The position numbers and the translations under genes were made by a program. From Lysobacteraceae bacterium (GTDB lineage Bacteria > Pseudomonadota > Gammaproteobacteria > Xanthomonadales > BQJN01), in assembly GCA_021604725.1 (NCBI GenBank), contig BQJN01000005.1:1-64000 (forward strand): a stretch of 64,000 nt of DNA. The letters are read 5' to 3'. The notes under the pieces are model-generated. The model worked only from the letters and a program-made list of their open reading frames with translations, did no database searches and was not told where the DNA came from. Positions 1 through 8,586 of this stretch are shown one piece after another. Positions within the stretch are counted from its first letter, which is position 1. Each line of letters begins with the position of its first letter.

Positions 1-1
1 A

Positions 2-916
2 GTACTCAGGGGCAGCACCGGTCAATTCGCCTGGTGGCAAGCTGTGCTGGCGGTTGCTCTGACAGCTTTGTTGATGACGCCGGTTCATTTCCTGTATCCA
101 CAGCAGCACTTCATCACCGACTGGGAGCAAGACTGGACGGCGCCGGTCGCCACCTTGGATGCAGAAGCCTTGCTATCTCGTCAATCGCAAATGGTCGAGG
201 CCAGTCTGGAGGCCATTGTGGCATCAGATTCCGATCAAGTTGATATCTTCGCGCTGACATTCGCTGCCTATGGCTCTCAAGATCTGTTTGCCAACGAAGC
301 CGCACTGGCGGCACGACGCCTGACCGAGCATTTCAATGTGGATCAGGCTCGGACGCTGGCCTTGGTCAACAATGATCGAACGTTGGCGGAAAAGCCGCTG
401 GCTACCGGTACCAATCTGGTGCAGGCACTAGCAGGCCTGGGGGCAAAGGCGGACCGCAATGACCTGCTGTTTGTATACATAACCAGTCACGGCCATCCCG
501 ACAGTGCGCTCAACGTGGAGATGGCCAACCTGCCGTTGAACCCGTTGCGGCCGCTGGATTTGCAGCAAGCGCTAGCCAGCAGCGGTTTCACCTGGCGCGT
601 TGTGGTGGTCTCCTCCTGCTATTCGGGCGGTTTTGTTGAGCCGCTGGCCGACGACAACACGGTTATCATTACCGCCGCTCGGGCCGATCGCACCTCCTTC
701 GGTTGTACCGACGATGCCGAGCTTTCGTACTTTGGCGAGGCCTTTGTCGATCAGGCACTAGGTTCAACCCGGTCGCTGCGGGCTGCCTGGGAGATGGCCC
801 GCACCACCGTGACTGAACGAGAGCTCAGCGAAGGCTACGAACCGTCCGAACCACAGCTGCATATTGGTGCCGCCATCGCCGATTATTTGTCTGAGCACAC
901 AGCTATCGAGCCGTAA
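2..916 (+). CDS. C13-family (legumain/caspase-like) membrane peptidase, 5' end outside window
   Basis: The frame is open from the first bases of the window, so this is the C-terminal part of a longer protein; a GTG at 44 is only an internal in-frame start candidate. The visible part opens with a hydrophobic segment that looks like a last transmembrane helix, followed by a soluble domain. That domain carries a SHGHPD segment (His codon 488-490) after a hydrophobic beta strand, and SSCYSGG (Cys codon 617-619) after a second strand. This is the His/Cys dyad arrangement of peptidase family C13 and clan CD. Bacterial C13 proteins often have an N-terminal multi-helix membrane region, which fits the helix seen here. 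The cleaved substrate is unknown. The downstream gene converges on it from the other strand. Confidence 0.72.
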   Translation, partial: VLRGSTGQFAWWQAVLAVALTALLMTPVHFLYPQQHFITDWEQDWTAPVATLDAEALLSRQSQMVEASLEAIVASDSDQVDIFALTFAAYGSQDLFANEAALAARRLTEHFNVDQARTLALVNNDRTLAEKPLATGTNLVQALAGLGAKADRNDLLFVYITSHGHPDSALNVEMANLPLNPLRPLDLQQALASSGFTWRVVVVSSCYSGGFVEPLADDNTVIITAARADRTSFGCTDDAELSYFGEAFVDQALGSTRSLRAAWEMARTTVTERELSEGYEPSEPQLHIGAAIADYLSEHTAIEP

Positions 917-923
917 GCAGATG

Positions 924-1394
924 TCACTGGTATTTGCTGGCGGTGATGAAGGCACCAAAGGCCTCACACCAGACGATCGCGGTTGTGTACTGTGCAACAT
1001 CAATGCTCTGCGGTACCGGCACCTGGAAGTTTGAGAAGGTGCGGACCGGACCCACCTTGACCATGCGCTCTTTCAGGCGATGGAAGTCGTCAGCATCCTC
1101 GACCCAATCGGGCGACAAATACAGCTGGAAATCCGGCCCCGGCGTTAACTCGCCTATGAACGCGATGTCAGCGTCGTTGACCAGCAAAGTCCCTTCGCCC
1201 TTGTGCAGAAAATCGCTGCCGCGAAGGTCGGGTCGGACTTCAGCACTAAACCGCGCCTGGCCCATGCTTGTGCGCAATTGCTCGGCGCTCGCCGATGCCG
1301 GTGCGGTAAGTATCGGCAAAAAATAGACACCCAACGCAAATCCAAGCGCTAGTGCCAGGCCATGCGTAAACAGCATCAGAATGAATTTTTTCAT
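924..1394 (-). CDS. DM13 domain protein, membrane anchored
   Basis: This 156-residue protein has an N-terminal hydrophobic helix (about residues 4-32) that acts as a signal or anchor, then a single DM13 domain. The domain is recognised by GEGTLLV, the GELTPGPDFQLYLSP stretch, a VPVP turn and the closing VVWCEAF-like segment, here AIVWCEAFGAFI. DM13 domains are predicted to hold an exposed cysteine and to take part in electron transfer or redox chemistry; the bacterial role is not established. It is probably periplasmic and membrane tethered. It is transcribed alone, converging with the C13 peptidase gene. Confidence 0.75.
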   Translation of the reverse strand: MKKFILMLFTHGLALALGFALGVYFLPILTAPASASAEQLRTSMGQARFSAEVRPDLRGSDFLHKGEGTLLVNDADIAFIGELTPGPDFQLYLSPDWVEDADDFHRLKERMVKVGPVRTFSNFQVPVPQSIDVAQYTTAIVWCEAFGAFITASKYQ

Positions 1395-1441
1395 GATCTC
1401 AAGTCCCCAGTGTGCATCGTTTCAACCAAAGGGACCGAACC

Positions 1442-1543
1442 ATGAAACATTTGATCGCATTACTGCTGTTGATCAGCACTACACATGGGCCGGGCGAACC
1501 TGGTACCACCGGTCAATTCCCTGCACGCTGGTTCGTGCGTTAA
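1442..1543 (+). CDS. Possible 33-residue secreted or membrane peptide
   Basis: A short frame begins with ATG behind an AAAGGGA sequence 7 bases upstream. It encodes Met-Lys-His, an aliphatic run, then a Gly/Pro-rich tail, a layout like a tiny signal peptide or membrane peptide. It fills the gap between the divergent DM13 start and the end of hslU, stopping six bases before the hslU stop codon on the other strand. I do not recognise it. Its small size means chance occurrence cannot be excluded. Confidence 0.22.
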   Translation: MKHLIALLLLISTTHGPGEPGTTGQFPARWFVR

Positions 1544-1548
1544 AGCCG

Positions 1549-2892
1549 CTACAAGATGTAGCGACTCAAGTCTTCATCCTTGGACAACTCTTCGAGGTGC
1601 TCATCGACGTATTCGGCATCGATGGTGGCCGTTTGGCCCGAGCGATCGGGCGCGTCGAAGGAGATGCTGTCGAGCAATCGTTCCAGCACCGTATGCAGTC
1701 GACGCGCACCAATGTTCTCGGTGCGCTCATTGACCTCAAACGCCACCTCGGCCAGCCGCTTGACGCCTTCGGTAGTGAATTCCAGGTTGACCCCTTCGGT
1801 CGCCATCAAGGCAGTATATTGCTCGGTCAATGAGCAATTGGGTTCGGTGAGAATGCGTTCAAAGTCATCAGCCGTCAGCGCGCGTAGCTCAACGCGAATC
1901 GGAAACCGGCCTTGTAGCTCTGGAATCAGGTCGGACGGCTTGGTCATTTGAAATGCGCCGGAGGCCACGAACAGCATATGGTCGGTCTTGACCATGCCAT
2001 AGCGCGTGGTCACCGTGGACCCTTCCACCAATGGCAACAGGTCGCGTTGTACACCCTCGCGCGAAACATCAGCACCACCGTAGTCTGATCGACGCGCAAC
2101 CTTATCGATTTCATCGATAAATACGATGCCGTTTTGCTCGGCATTGTGCAGCGCCGCCTGCTTGATCTCTTCGTCGTTGACCAGGCGCGCCGCTTCGCTT
2201 TCTATCAGTTGCGGACGCGCGTTGGAGATCCGCAGTTTCTGCTTTTGAGTTTTGTTGTTGGACAGGTTCTTGAACATGCCCTGCAGCTGACTGGTCATTT
2301 CTTCCATGCCTGGTGGCGCCATGATTTCCACGCCGACCTGCGATTGAACTTCGATCTCAATTTCTCGGTCATCCAGCTCGCCGGCGCGGAGTTTTTGCCG
2401 TAAGCGGTTGCGCGTCGCTGAATCGGCACTGTCCTGTGCTGGCGCTTCCTCAAAAGGGCTGGACTTTGGCTGCGGCAACAAGGCGTCCAATATGCGGTCT
2501 TCGGCAGCATCTTCGGCTCGGCTTCGCACTTTAACCATGGCCTGCTCGCGGGTCATCTTGACGCAGACATCGACCAGGTCGCGGATAATCGATTCGACAT
2601 CTTTGCCGACGTAACCAACCTCGGTGAACTTGGTCGCCTCGACTTTAACGAAGGGTGCGTTGGCCAGTTGCGCCAGGCGTCTGGCGATTTCGGTTTTACC
2701 GACACCCGTCGGGCCGATCATCAGGATGTTTTTGGGCGTAATTTCGTTGCGTAGCTCGGTATCGACCTGCATGCGCCTCCAGCGGTTGCGCAAGGCGATG
2801 GCGACGGCACGTTTGGCGTCAGCCTGGCCGATAATGTGGTTGTCGAGCTCCTGCACAATTTCGCGCGGAGTCATCTGTGACATGTCTGCCAT
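1549..2892 (-). CDS. hslU: ATP-dependent protease ATPase subunit HslU
   Basis: HslU (ClpY) is the AAA+ unfoldase that feeds proteins into the HslV chamber in the cytoplasm. The 447-residue length is normal for the family. Walker A GPTGVGKT lies at residues 60-67, after the typical N-terminal [10 protein letters not shown] segment, and Walker B VFIDEID is in the middle. The variable I-domain lies between them, and the C-terminus ends in DLSRYIL, the kind of tail that inserts into HslV to activate it. The start chosen is the first Met; Met4 or Met7 would also fit. It lies 30 bases after hslV on the same strand, so the two are surely one operon. Confidence 0.97.
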   Translation of the reverse strand: MADMSQMTPREIVQELDNHIIGQADAKRAVAIALRNRWRRMQVDTELRNEITPKNILMIGPTGVGKTEIARRLAQLANAPFVKVEATKFTEVGYVGKDVESIIRDLVDVCVKMTREQAMVKVRSRAEDAAEDRILDALLPQPKSSPFEEAPAQDSADSATRNRLRQKLRAGELDDREIEIEVQSQVGVEIMAPPGMEEMTSQLQGMFKNLSNNKTQKQKLRISNARPQLIESEAARLVNDEEIKQAALHNAEQNGIVFIDEIDKVARRSDYGGADVSREGVQRDLLPLVEGSTVTTRYGMVKTDHMLFVASGAFQMTKPSDLIPELQGRFPIRVELRALTADDFERILTEPNCSLTEQYTALMATEGVNLEFTTEGVKRLAEVAFEVNERTENIGARRLHTVLERLLDSISFDAPDRSGQTATIDAEYVDEHLEELSKDEDLSRYIL

Positions 2893-2922
2893 TGTTGGAA
2901 ATCCCGTTGCGGTGGCGCTGAC

Positions 2923-3453
2923 TTACAGCTCTTCCACAGTCAGTTGATCGTTGGTGTAAATGCAAATTCGCGCCGCGATATGCAGCGCCTTCTCGGCCAC
3001 TTCTCGTGCCGAAAGGTCAGTGTTGTCCAGCAGCGCCATGGCGGCCGACTGGGCGAACGGCCCACCGGACCCAATCGCGATCAATCCTTGCTCCGGGTCG
3101 ATGACGTCGCCATTGCCAGAGATAATCAGTGATGTTTCCCTGTCCGCCACTGCCAGCAAGGCCTCCAATCGCGCAAAACTGCGTTGCGTCCGCCAGTCCT
3201 TGGCCAGCTCTACCGCGGCTCGCACCAAATGACCCTGGTGTTTTTCCAGTTTGCCTTCGAACAGCTCAAACAAAGTGAATGCATCGGCCGTAGCGCCGGC
3301 GAACCCGGCCAGCACCTGATCGCGATACAAGCGCCGGACCTTGCGCGCGTTGGCCTTCATCACCGTGTTGCCCAGTGACACTTGTCCATCTCCGGCGATG
3401 ACCACTTGGTCGCCACGTCGGACAGAGACGATGGTTGTTCCGCGATATTCCAT
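2923..3453 (-). CDS. hslV: ATP-dependent protease peptidase subunit HslV
   Basis: HslV is the proteasome-like threonine peptidase of the HslUV complex. The 176-residue protein has TTIVSV at residues 6-11; family members are processed so that the first Thr of this motif becomes the N-terminal nucleophile, implying a five-residue propeptide here. The conserved GDGQVSLG and the GSGG(P)FA segments are present. It is the first gene of the hslV-hslU operon. A heat-shock-like promoter lies just upstream. Confidence 0.97.
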   Translation of the reverse strand: MEYRGTTIVSVRRGDQVVIAGDGQVSLGNTVMKANARKVRRLYRDQVLAGFAGATADAFTLFELFEGKLEKHQGHLVRAAVELAKDWRTQRSFARLEALLAVADRETSLIISGNGDVIDPEQGLIAIGSGGPFAQSAAMALLDNTDLSAREVAEKALHIAARICIYTNDQLTVEEL

Positions 3454-3486
3454 GAGTTTTCAGGGCCTTGTTGCTCAGGCTAAAGG

Positions 3487-3515
3487 AAGTGGGGTCGGAT
3501 CGCTTCGACCGCAAG
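3487..3515 (-). promoter_or_regulatory. Candidate sigma-32 (heat-shock) promoter of hslVU
   Basis: Read on the minus strand there is CTTGCGG, 14 bases, then CCCCACTT, close to the sigma-32 pattern CTTGAAA-N11-16-CCCCATNT. The inferred start of transcription is about 25-30 bases before the hslV ATG. hslVU is a classical heat-shock operon, which supports the call, but the -35 element is only a partial match. Confidence 0.45.
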
Positions 3516-3654
3516 TTTGAAGCGAGCAATGACTATGGCCTACTCGCAATTCTGGCGTTGTTGAACCCGTCGCATGATAGCCTTGTTCAAGCGCTGAACA
3601 CCCGGTAACAGTCGGTTGCCACAATACCTGTCGCCAAATGGTAAACACCCTCAA

Positions 3655-4911
3655 ATGAAACCAATCATCTCTGAAGACCGACTTCGATTCCTGATCGCAC
3701 AAGTGCGTCAACGACTTTGGGTCAAGCCGCTGGTGGTTTGCCTGCTGTCGATCGCCGCGGCGTTTGTAGCGAAACTGGCTGATGGCACCACATTGGCCCA
3801 GTTCGTGCCGGCGATTGCCGAAGAGTCGATTGAAACGCTGCTGTCGATCATGGCGGCTAGCATGTTGGGGATCGCTGTGTTTGCCGTTGGGTCCATGGTT
3901 TCGGCTTATGCCTCTGCCGCCAGCACGGCAACCCCAAGATCATTCAGTCTGGTCGTAGCTGACGATGTTTCGCAAAACGCACTATCGACCTTTGTCGGCG
4001 CGTTCATATTCAGCATTGTCTCCATCACAGCGCTGAAGAACGACTACTTTCAAGCTGCTGGGCTGTTCATTCTGTTTACGCTGACCGCCTGCATTTTCGG
4101 TCTGGTAATCATCATGTTCTTGCGTTGGGTCGATCGCATTGCTCGACTTGGGCGACTGGGATCGACCATTGATGCGGTGGAAGAGGCGACAGCATCTGCC
4201 TTGAGACGTCGCCGCAACTCGCCAACACTGTGCGGCATTCCGTCAGGCCATACCGTGACTGACGATGCGGTGGCCATTTATGCGGACGCTGTGGGCTACA
4301 TTCAGCACGTCGACATAGCAGCCTTGCAGGCCTGGGCCAGTGACCAACAGTGCCGTCTGGTTGTTGAAGCGCTGCCAGGCACCTTCGCCAGCCCAGACCG
4401 GCCGCTGGCCCTGGTCGTTGATGGCAGCAGTGATCTGGACGCCAGCGGCGCCATCAGCGCTTTCGAGGTCGGTAGTGATCGATTATTCGATGATGACCCC
4501 AGACTGGGGTTGGTGGTGCTGTCGGAGATTGCCGCGCGCGCGCTGTCGCCAGCGGTCAATGACCCGGGAACGGCAATTGATATTATCGGCACCCTGGTCC
4601 GGCTGTTTTCGCATTGGGCCGAAGATCCGGAAACACCCGAGAATGCACCGAATTATGATCGAGTAGAGGTACCCGCGATGCGCGCTCGAGACATGTTTGA
4701 TGATGCCTTCACCGCCATCGCGCGAGACGGGGCTGCCTGCGTGGAAGTGGGGGTCAGGCTACAGAAGGCATTAACGGCGCTTGCGGCGATGGGCAATGCC
4801 GATATGCGGGAGGCGGCAAGCTACCACGCCGAGATGGCGATCAAACGCGCAGAGCAGGCCATCGCGCTTGCAGAAGATCTGCAGGCGGTTCGCGACGCGC
4901 GGTCATTGTGA
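3655..4911 (+). CDS. DUF2254 family membrane protein
   Basis: The N-terminal half holds several hydrophobic segments (roughly residues 25-45, 60-85, 110-135 and 140-160 of the protein). The C-terminal half is soluble and contains the pattern EIAARALSPAVNDPGTA, which is diagnostic of DUF2254. No biochemical function is known for the family. I chose ATG 3655 rather than the in-frame TTG 3616, because the extra 13 residues are uncharged and atypical; the 418-residue product is then of usual family length. It is divergent from hslVU and stands alone. Confidence 0.82.
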   Translation: MKPIISEDRLRFLIAQVRQRLWVKPLVVCLLSIAAAFVAKLADGTTLAQFVPAIAEESIETLLSIMAASMLGIAVFAVGSMVSAYASAASTATPRSFSLVVADDVSQNALSTFVGAFIFSIVSITALKNDYFQAAGLFILFTLTACIFGLVIIMFLRWVDRIARLGRLGSTIDAVEEATASALRRRRNSPTLCGIPSGHTVTDDAVAIYADAVGYIQHVDIAALQAWASDQQCRLVVEALPGTFASPDRPLALVVDGSSDLDASGAISAFEVGSDRLFDDDPRLGLVVLSEIAARALSPAVNDPGTAIDIIGTLVRLFSHWAEDPETPENAPNYDRVEVPAMRARDMFDDAFTAIARDGAACVEVGVRLQKALTALAAMGNADMREAASYHAEMAIKRAEQAIALAEDLQAVRDARSL

Positions 4912-5168
4912 ATCGGCCCGTTCTTGGGTCTTATCCCATTTCGTTCCGTTCGAAATGGAAATCGGCCGCGGCGATACGGAGGTTGCCACTATGCGCTCGG
5001 TCTTCTGGACTTCGCTCCGCTTCGCCAACCAGGCCAGGATAGCGAATTTCGATTGGACGGTTTGCCGAAGGCAAGAAGCCCGATCGCGATTCGCGGCCAT
5101 CCGTGGGTCGGCTAGTCCCTCTAGCCTCCTTTGACAGCTGTGCCTGCCCTGCATGACCAAGATCACTT
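4912..5168. other. Intergenic region with two perfect inverted repeats
   Basis: No convincing gene is present. Arms CCATTTCG (4936-4943) and CGAAATGG (4951-4958) form an 8-bp hairpin with a 7-base loop shortly after the DUF2254 stop. It lacks a T-run, so it is not a clear intrinsic terminator. A second pair, GGCTAG (5110-5115) and CTAGCC (5121-5126), lies before a TTGACA (5131-5136) that could be the -35 of an ampE promoter, although the -10 17 bases on (TGACCA) is poor. Confidence 0.4.
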
Positions 5169-6074
5169 GTGTTTGCGCCGGAAATACCGCACTTTGACGT
5201 TGTGTCACTACTGATCATCATTCTTGCTGTTTTTGCCAGCCATCGCGCTGCCGAATTGCCGCGGATGCGGCAACCTGGCTGGTTGCGCACACTAACCGGC
5301 TGGCTCTACGTGCAGCGCCAACGCTGGCCTCTGGCTGCCGGCATCGGTGCCTTGCTGGTGCTGTACGCACTGCCTCTCGGTGCAGTTTTTCTGCTACTAA
5401 ATTTCCTTTCCACCTTCTGGTACGGGTGGGCTGAGTTTTTGGTGTCCGTTGCCATTTTGATTTACTGCTGGGGCCCTCGCGATCTTGATCGAGATGTCGC
5501 CCATTGCCTCAAAGTCAATGAAGGTGATTTGGCAGAAGGCGCGCGCCTGCGCCTGATCGCTGGACATCCGGGGGCCGGCGAACAGCCGACCTCGCTGGTC
5601 GTGCTCGGTGCCGCATTGGAGCGTTGGTTTGGACCGATCCTGTGGTTCCTCGCCTTGGGGCCAATGGGTGCATTGCTCTATCGCATGACTCAGCAACTGG
5701 CCAATCGAGAAGAGCTGGGCGCGCGATTGTCGACCGATCAGGCGGAAACGGTTCAGTATTTGTTGTTCTTGCTCAACTTTCCGGTTGCCTGGGCCATGAC
5801 CCTATCATTGGCAGTGATCGGCCATTTCGATTCGGTGCTGGGCGCCGGCAGGCGGCATGTCGCCGAACACGGTACCGGATGGCTAAGCTGCCGCCTGGAT
5901 GTGCTGTATGTCACTGCTCGTCCGTCGCTGTTGGCTTCGCTTGAGACGGCCGGGAAAGACAGCGATCTGGAGTCGGCCGATGCGGTATCTATGGCCTTGG
6001 CCATGGCCTGGCGAATCCTGTTTCTGTGGCTGACCCTACTTGCGGTCTTCGTTTTGGCCGGCTGGCTGGCCTAG
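5169..6074 (+). CDS. ampE: AmpE-like inner membrane protein
   Basis: This protein resembles AmpE, the inner-membrane partner of the AmpD muropeptide amidase in beta-lactamase regulation, structurally related to CobD/CbiB. The WGPRDLDRDV stretch (about residues 101-110), the ERWFGPILWF segment and the C-terminal hydrophobic helix are typical. About four or five membrane helices can be seen. The listed start is a GTG giving 301 residues; an in-frame GTG at 5202 (VSLLII) would match AmpE proteins that begin directly with the first helix and may be the real one. No ampD or ampR gene is adjacent, so its link to peptidoglycan sensing rests on family alone. Confidence 0.72.
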   Translation: MFAPEIPHFDVVSLLIIILAVFASHRAAELPRMRQPGWLRTLTGWLYVQRQRWPLAAGIGALLVLYALPLGAVFLLLNFLSTFWYGWAEFLVSVAILIYCWGPRDLDRDVAHCLKVNEGDLAEGARLRLIAGHPGAGEQPTSLVVLGAALERWFGPILWFLALGPMGALLYRMTQQLANREELGARLSTDQAETVQYLLFLLNFPVAWAMTLSLAVIGHFDSVLGAGRRHVAEHGTGWLSCRLDVLYVTARPSLLASLETAGKDSDLESADAVSMALAMAWRILFLWLTLLAVFVLAGWLA

Positions 6075-6126
6075 GGCTTGACGGCTATGGAGGCCATTGC
6101 AACGCCACAGCCTGGCACGAACCGCT

Positions 6127-7029
6127 TCAAGCTTCTATGAACGCTTCTACGCTTTCTTTGAGGGCACCAAGATCATAGCCACCTTCCAATAGCGCAATCG
6201 GACCCGGAATGCTGAGCTCTGAACAGACTGCATGCAACTGGGCCGATAGCCAGCCATAGTCGTCTGTTTCAAGCCGTGTCATTGACAACGGGTCGCTGCG
6301 ATGGGCATCAAATCCAGCCGACACCAGCAACAGTTGTGGCCGAAAACCGAGCAAGGTAGGCAAAATCTCGCGCTCGAATCGTTGTCTGTACAGCGCTGAA
6401 TCAGTGCCGGCTGTCAGCGCGATATTGGTGATGTTGCCAACGCCGCGTTCGCTGGGATGACCAGTACCCGGGTACAGCGGCATTTGATGGCTGGAAATAA
6501 ACGCCACGCGTTTGTCGTTGGCGAAGACGTCTTGGGTGCCATTGCCGTGATGCACGTCGAAATCGAAGATGGCAACACGCTCAAGACCATGGTGGTCGGT
6601 AGCGTGTCTAGCGGCGATAGCAATGCTGTTGAGCAAGCAAAAGCCCATCGCCGTCTTTGGCGTTGCGTGGTGCCCAGGCGGACGAACGGCACAAAAAACA
6701 CTGCTAGCCTCGCCAGCAAGCACCGCATCAACTGCCGCTACCGCAGCACCGGCAGCGCGGCGTGTGGCGGTCCAGCTCTGCTCTCCAGCGTAGGTATCGT
6801 AATCGAGCTGTCGCGGGCACAGCGCAGTCGCTTCCAGTGTGTCCAGATAGGCGCGTGAATGGACGCGAGCACAGGCTTGCATGTCCACCCTCGGTGCCTG
6901 AATCAGCCGATGCCCACGTTGCTGTAGCCGCTGCAAAACCGGCGCCAGAACGGCCAGGCGGTCCGGCGACTCCGGCTGTCCCGGCCCGGCATCGTGTTTC
7001 TCACAATCGGCGTGACTGATCAGCAGCAT
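6127..7029 (-). CDS. Histone deacetylase-like (class II/AcuC/APAH family) hydrolase
   Basis: A zinc-dependent amidohydrolase of the arginase/deacetylase fold. The motifs RPPGHHA, FDFDVHHGNGTQ (zinc Asp and His), SSHQ.P.YPGTG and SAGFDAHR..DPL, and the final LEGGYD, are all present in the right order. Bacterial members act on acetylated polyamines, acetoin-related or protein substrates, so the exact substrate here is open. I start at ATG 7029 (MLLISHADC), because the longer frame overlaps the end of the upstream gene and adds residues absent from relatives. It follows the adenosyltransferase gene by only 10 bases, so they are probably cotranscribed. Confidence 0.85.
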   Translation of the reverse strand: MLLISHADCEKHDAGPGQPESPDRLAVLAPVLQRLQQRGHRLIQAPRVDMQACARVHSRAYLDTLEATALCPRQLDYDTYAGEQSWTATRRAAGAAVAAVDAVLAGEASSVFCAVRPPGHHATPKTAMGFCLLNSIAIAARHATDHHGLERVAIFDFDVHHGNGTQDVFANDKRVAFISSHQMPLYPGTGHPSERGVGNITNIALTAGTDSALYRQRFEREILPTLLGFRPQLLLVSAGFDAHRSDPLSMTRLETDDYGWLSAQLHAVCSELSIPGPIALLEGGYDLGALKESVEAFIEA

Positions 7030-7039
7030 ATTGCCAGCA

Positions 7040-7591
7040 CTATCGGCTACGTTGATGGTCCCACAGCACTTCGCTGCCGCCATCCGTGCGCGCAATCACT
7101 CGAGCAGCCACGAATAGCAAGTCGGACAAACGATTCAGGTAGCGGGCAGTGATTGCGCGAGCCTGTTGCTCACGGACCAAGGGTACGACCAGACGCTCGG
7201 CGCGACGGCAAATGGTTCTGGCCAGGTGGCAATGAGCGGCCGCCAGGCTGCCTCCGGGAAGGATGAAATCCTTGAGCATCGGCAAGTCGGCATTCATCGC
7301 ATCGAGCTGTTGTTCGAGTCGATCAATATAGCGGTCATGCACCAACTCCATTCCCGGCATGCAAAGTTCGCCGCCCAAGTCGAACAAATCATGCTGAATA
7401 TCAGTCAGCACCTCTGCCACATTTTTCGGGATAGGACAGGCCAATACCAGCCCGACCGCACTGTTGAGCTCATCGACCGTACCAAACGCCTCGACCCGCG
7501 CCGAATCCTTGTCGGTACGTGAGCCATCGCCCAGGCCGGTGGTTCCGTCGTCACCGGTACGTGTATAAATCTTTGAAAGTCGGTTTCCCAT
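7040..7591 (-). CDS. Cob(I)alamin adenosyltransferase, PduO type
   Basis: PduO-type ATP:corrinoid adenosyltransferase, which makes adenosylcobalamin from cob(I)alamin and ATP. The N-terminal KIYTRTGDDGTTGL motif (nucleotide binding), the VEAFGTVDELN segment, and the C-terminal RRAERLVV and YLNRLSDLLFVAAR helices are hallmarks. Length 183 residues is typical. It heads a two-gene unit with the deacetylase-like gene. No other cobalamin gene is in the window, so a salvage role serving B12-dependent enzymes elsewhere is likely. Confidence 0.92.
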   Translation of the reverse strand: MGNRLSKIYTRTGDDGTTGLGDGSRTDKDSARVEAFGTVDELNSAVGLVLACPIPKNVAEVLTDIQHDLFDLGGELCMPGMELVHDRYIDRLEQQLDAMNADLPMLKDFILPGGSLAAAHCHLARTICRRAERLVVPLVREQQARAITARYLNRLSDLLFVAARVIARTDGGSEVLWDHQRSR

Positions 7592-7636
7592 GTGCGCAGT
7601 ATAGGTCAGTTGTGCTTGAAGTCGGGCCGATTTGGT

Positions 7637-8410
7637 TCAGCCATGAATCAAAACGCTGCAACATGTGACCGCGCCCTCCGCCTTGGCCAGTTCGTCCGCT
7701 GCGACCGTCACGATGTTGCCGCCAATGTCTGCAATTCGCTGGTTGCTGGCAGGATGCTCTTTGGCTCGAAGCAGCACCCCATCCAGTTCGACGGTATTGG
7801 CACCGAAGGGCTCTTGCGGATCAACTTCAATATGCTGACCGGGCATTGAGCTGGACTCATACCAATCAGGGTTGCCGACAAAGACGCCGGGTGCAATTCT
7901 GGTCACCGCTGTCTTCAAATGCAGACAGTCGCGTAGAGCCACCCCTTTGACCTTGTAGCCAAACGGACCGGTCAATTCGGCCAGTTGTTCGATGGCGGCA
8001 TGGTTGCTGCGTGATGACAGGCCTACATAGATCGTTTTGTCATCGACCACGACGTCGCCGCCATCGATACAAGCCGCCGGCTGGTCGATGTGCTTGAGCG
8101 TCCGAAATTGTTGCAGAGCAGTGGCCATACTCGCGGTTTCGGGCTGGCGACTGACCGCGCCGGGCCGGGTGATGATCGCCACTTCTGGCAACACGATCGC
8201 AGTATCCTCAACAAAAACAGCATCGGGACAGTCGTCCAATTGCGGCAGCTTAAGAACCTGGCAACCGTTGTTAGTCAACGCGGTGACGTAATCAGCGTGT
8301 TGTCGGCGTGCACGCGCAAGGTCAATCGGCTGGCGATTGAGGTGAGTCAACTGGCAGTCAGCAATGGACTGGCTTATAGGTCGCACCAGGGCAATAATGG
8401 GCATGGTCAT
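7637..8410 (-). CDS. Dimethylarginine dimethylaminohydrolase (DDAH) family protein
   Basis: A guanidino-group-modifying enzyme of the pentein fold. Relatives convert methylated arginines to citrulline plus methylamines. The key residues are present: FVEDTA (Glu/Asp about 68-69), the LHLKTA His164 and a C-terminal T-C-C-S (Cys250 is the probable nucleophile). The 257-residue length matches bacterial DDAH. The first Met could also be Met3. It is transcribed away from the iron-uptake genes. Related arginine deiminase-like hydrolases are an alternative, but the length favours DDAH. Confidence 0.85.
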   Translation of the reverse strand: MTMPIIALVRPISQSIADCQLTHLNRQPIDLARARRQHADYVTALTNNGCQVLKLPQLDDCPDAVFVEDTAIVLPEVAIITRPGAVSRQPETASMATALQQFRTLKHIDQPAACIDGGDVVVDDKTIYVGLSSRSNHAAIEQLAELTGPFGYKVKGVALRDCLHLKTAVTRIAPGVFVGNPDWYESSSMPGQHIEVDPQEPFGANTVELDGVLLRAKEHPASNQRIADIGGNIVTVAADELAKAEGAVTCCSVLIHG

Positions 8411-8423
8411 CGCGCTATCTTGG

Positions 8424-8476
8424 CTGGAGATCGTCCATGATTATCCATCCGTGGCTGATTGGCCACCGTTTCAAAT
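8424..8476 (-). repeat. Decayed fragment of the structured repeat family (form A)
   Basis: On the minus strand this stretch reads as the right half of a form A element (compare 29680-29835 and 45165-45584): a TTTGAAAC stem remnant, then GCCACGGATGG and TCATGGACGA in the same order and spacing as in the intact copies. The paired arms are mutated, so it looks like an old, truncated copy. It lies between the DDAH gene and the Fur box. Confidence 0.55.
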
Positions 8477-8532
8477 AAACACTCGTAGCTGATCGAACAT
8501 GGCCGGTGACCAAGCAATCTGGACTTGTTTGT

Positions 8533-8551
8533 GCAAATAAGAATCATTATC
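8533..8551. promoter_or_regulatory. Fur box upstream of the iron transporter genes
   Basis: The right ten bases, AATCATTATC, match the Fur consensus exactly, and about 5 of the 9 left bases match. The site ends 36 bases before the ATG of the ferric-iron binding protein gene, a normal place for an iron-repressed promoter. Regulation by Fur is therefore expected but untested. Confidence 0.72.
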
Positions 8552-8586
8552 ATTAACATCTTCCTACCTTATTGAATCTGTGATCG

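Noticed and set aside
5091-5126. Additional decayed form A repeat
   Set aside because: CCATCCGTGG and nearby CTAG pairs are similar, but the order of motifs is lost and the match is too short to claim.
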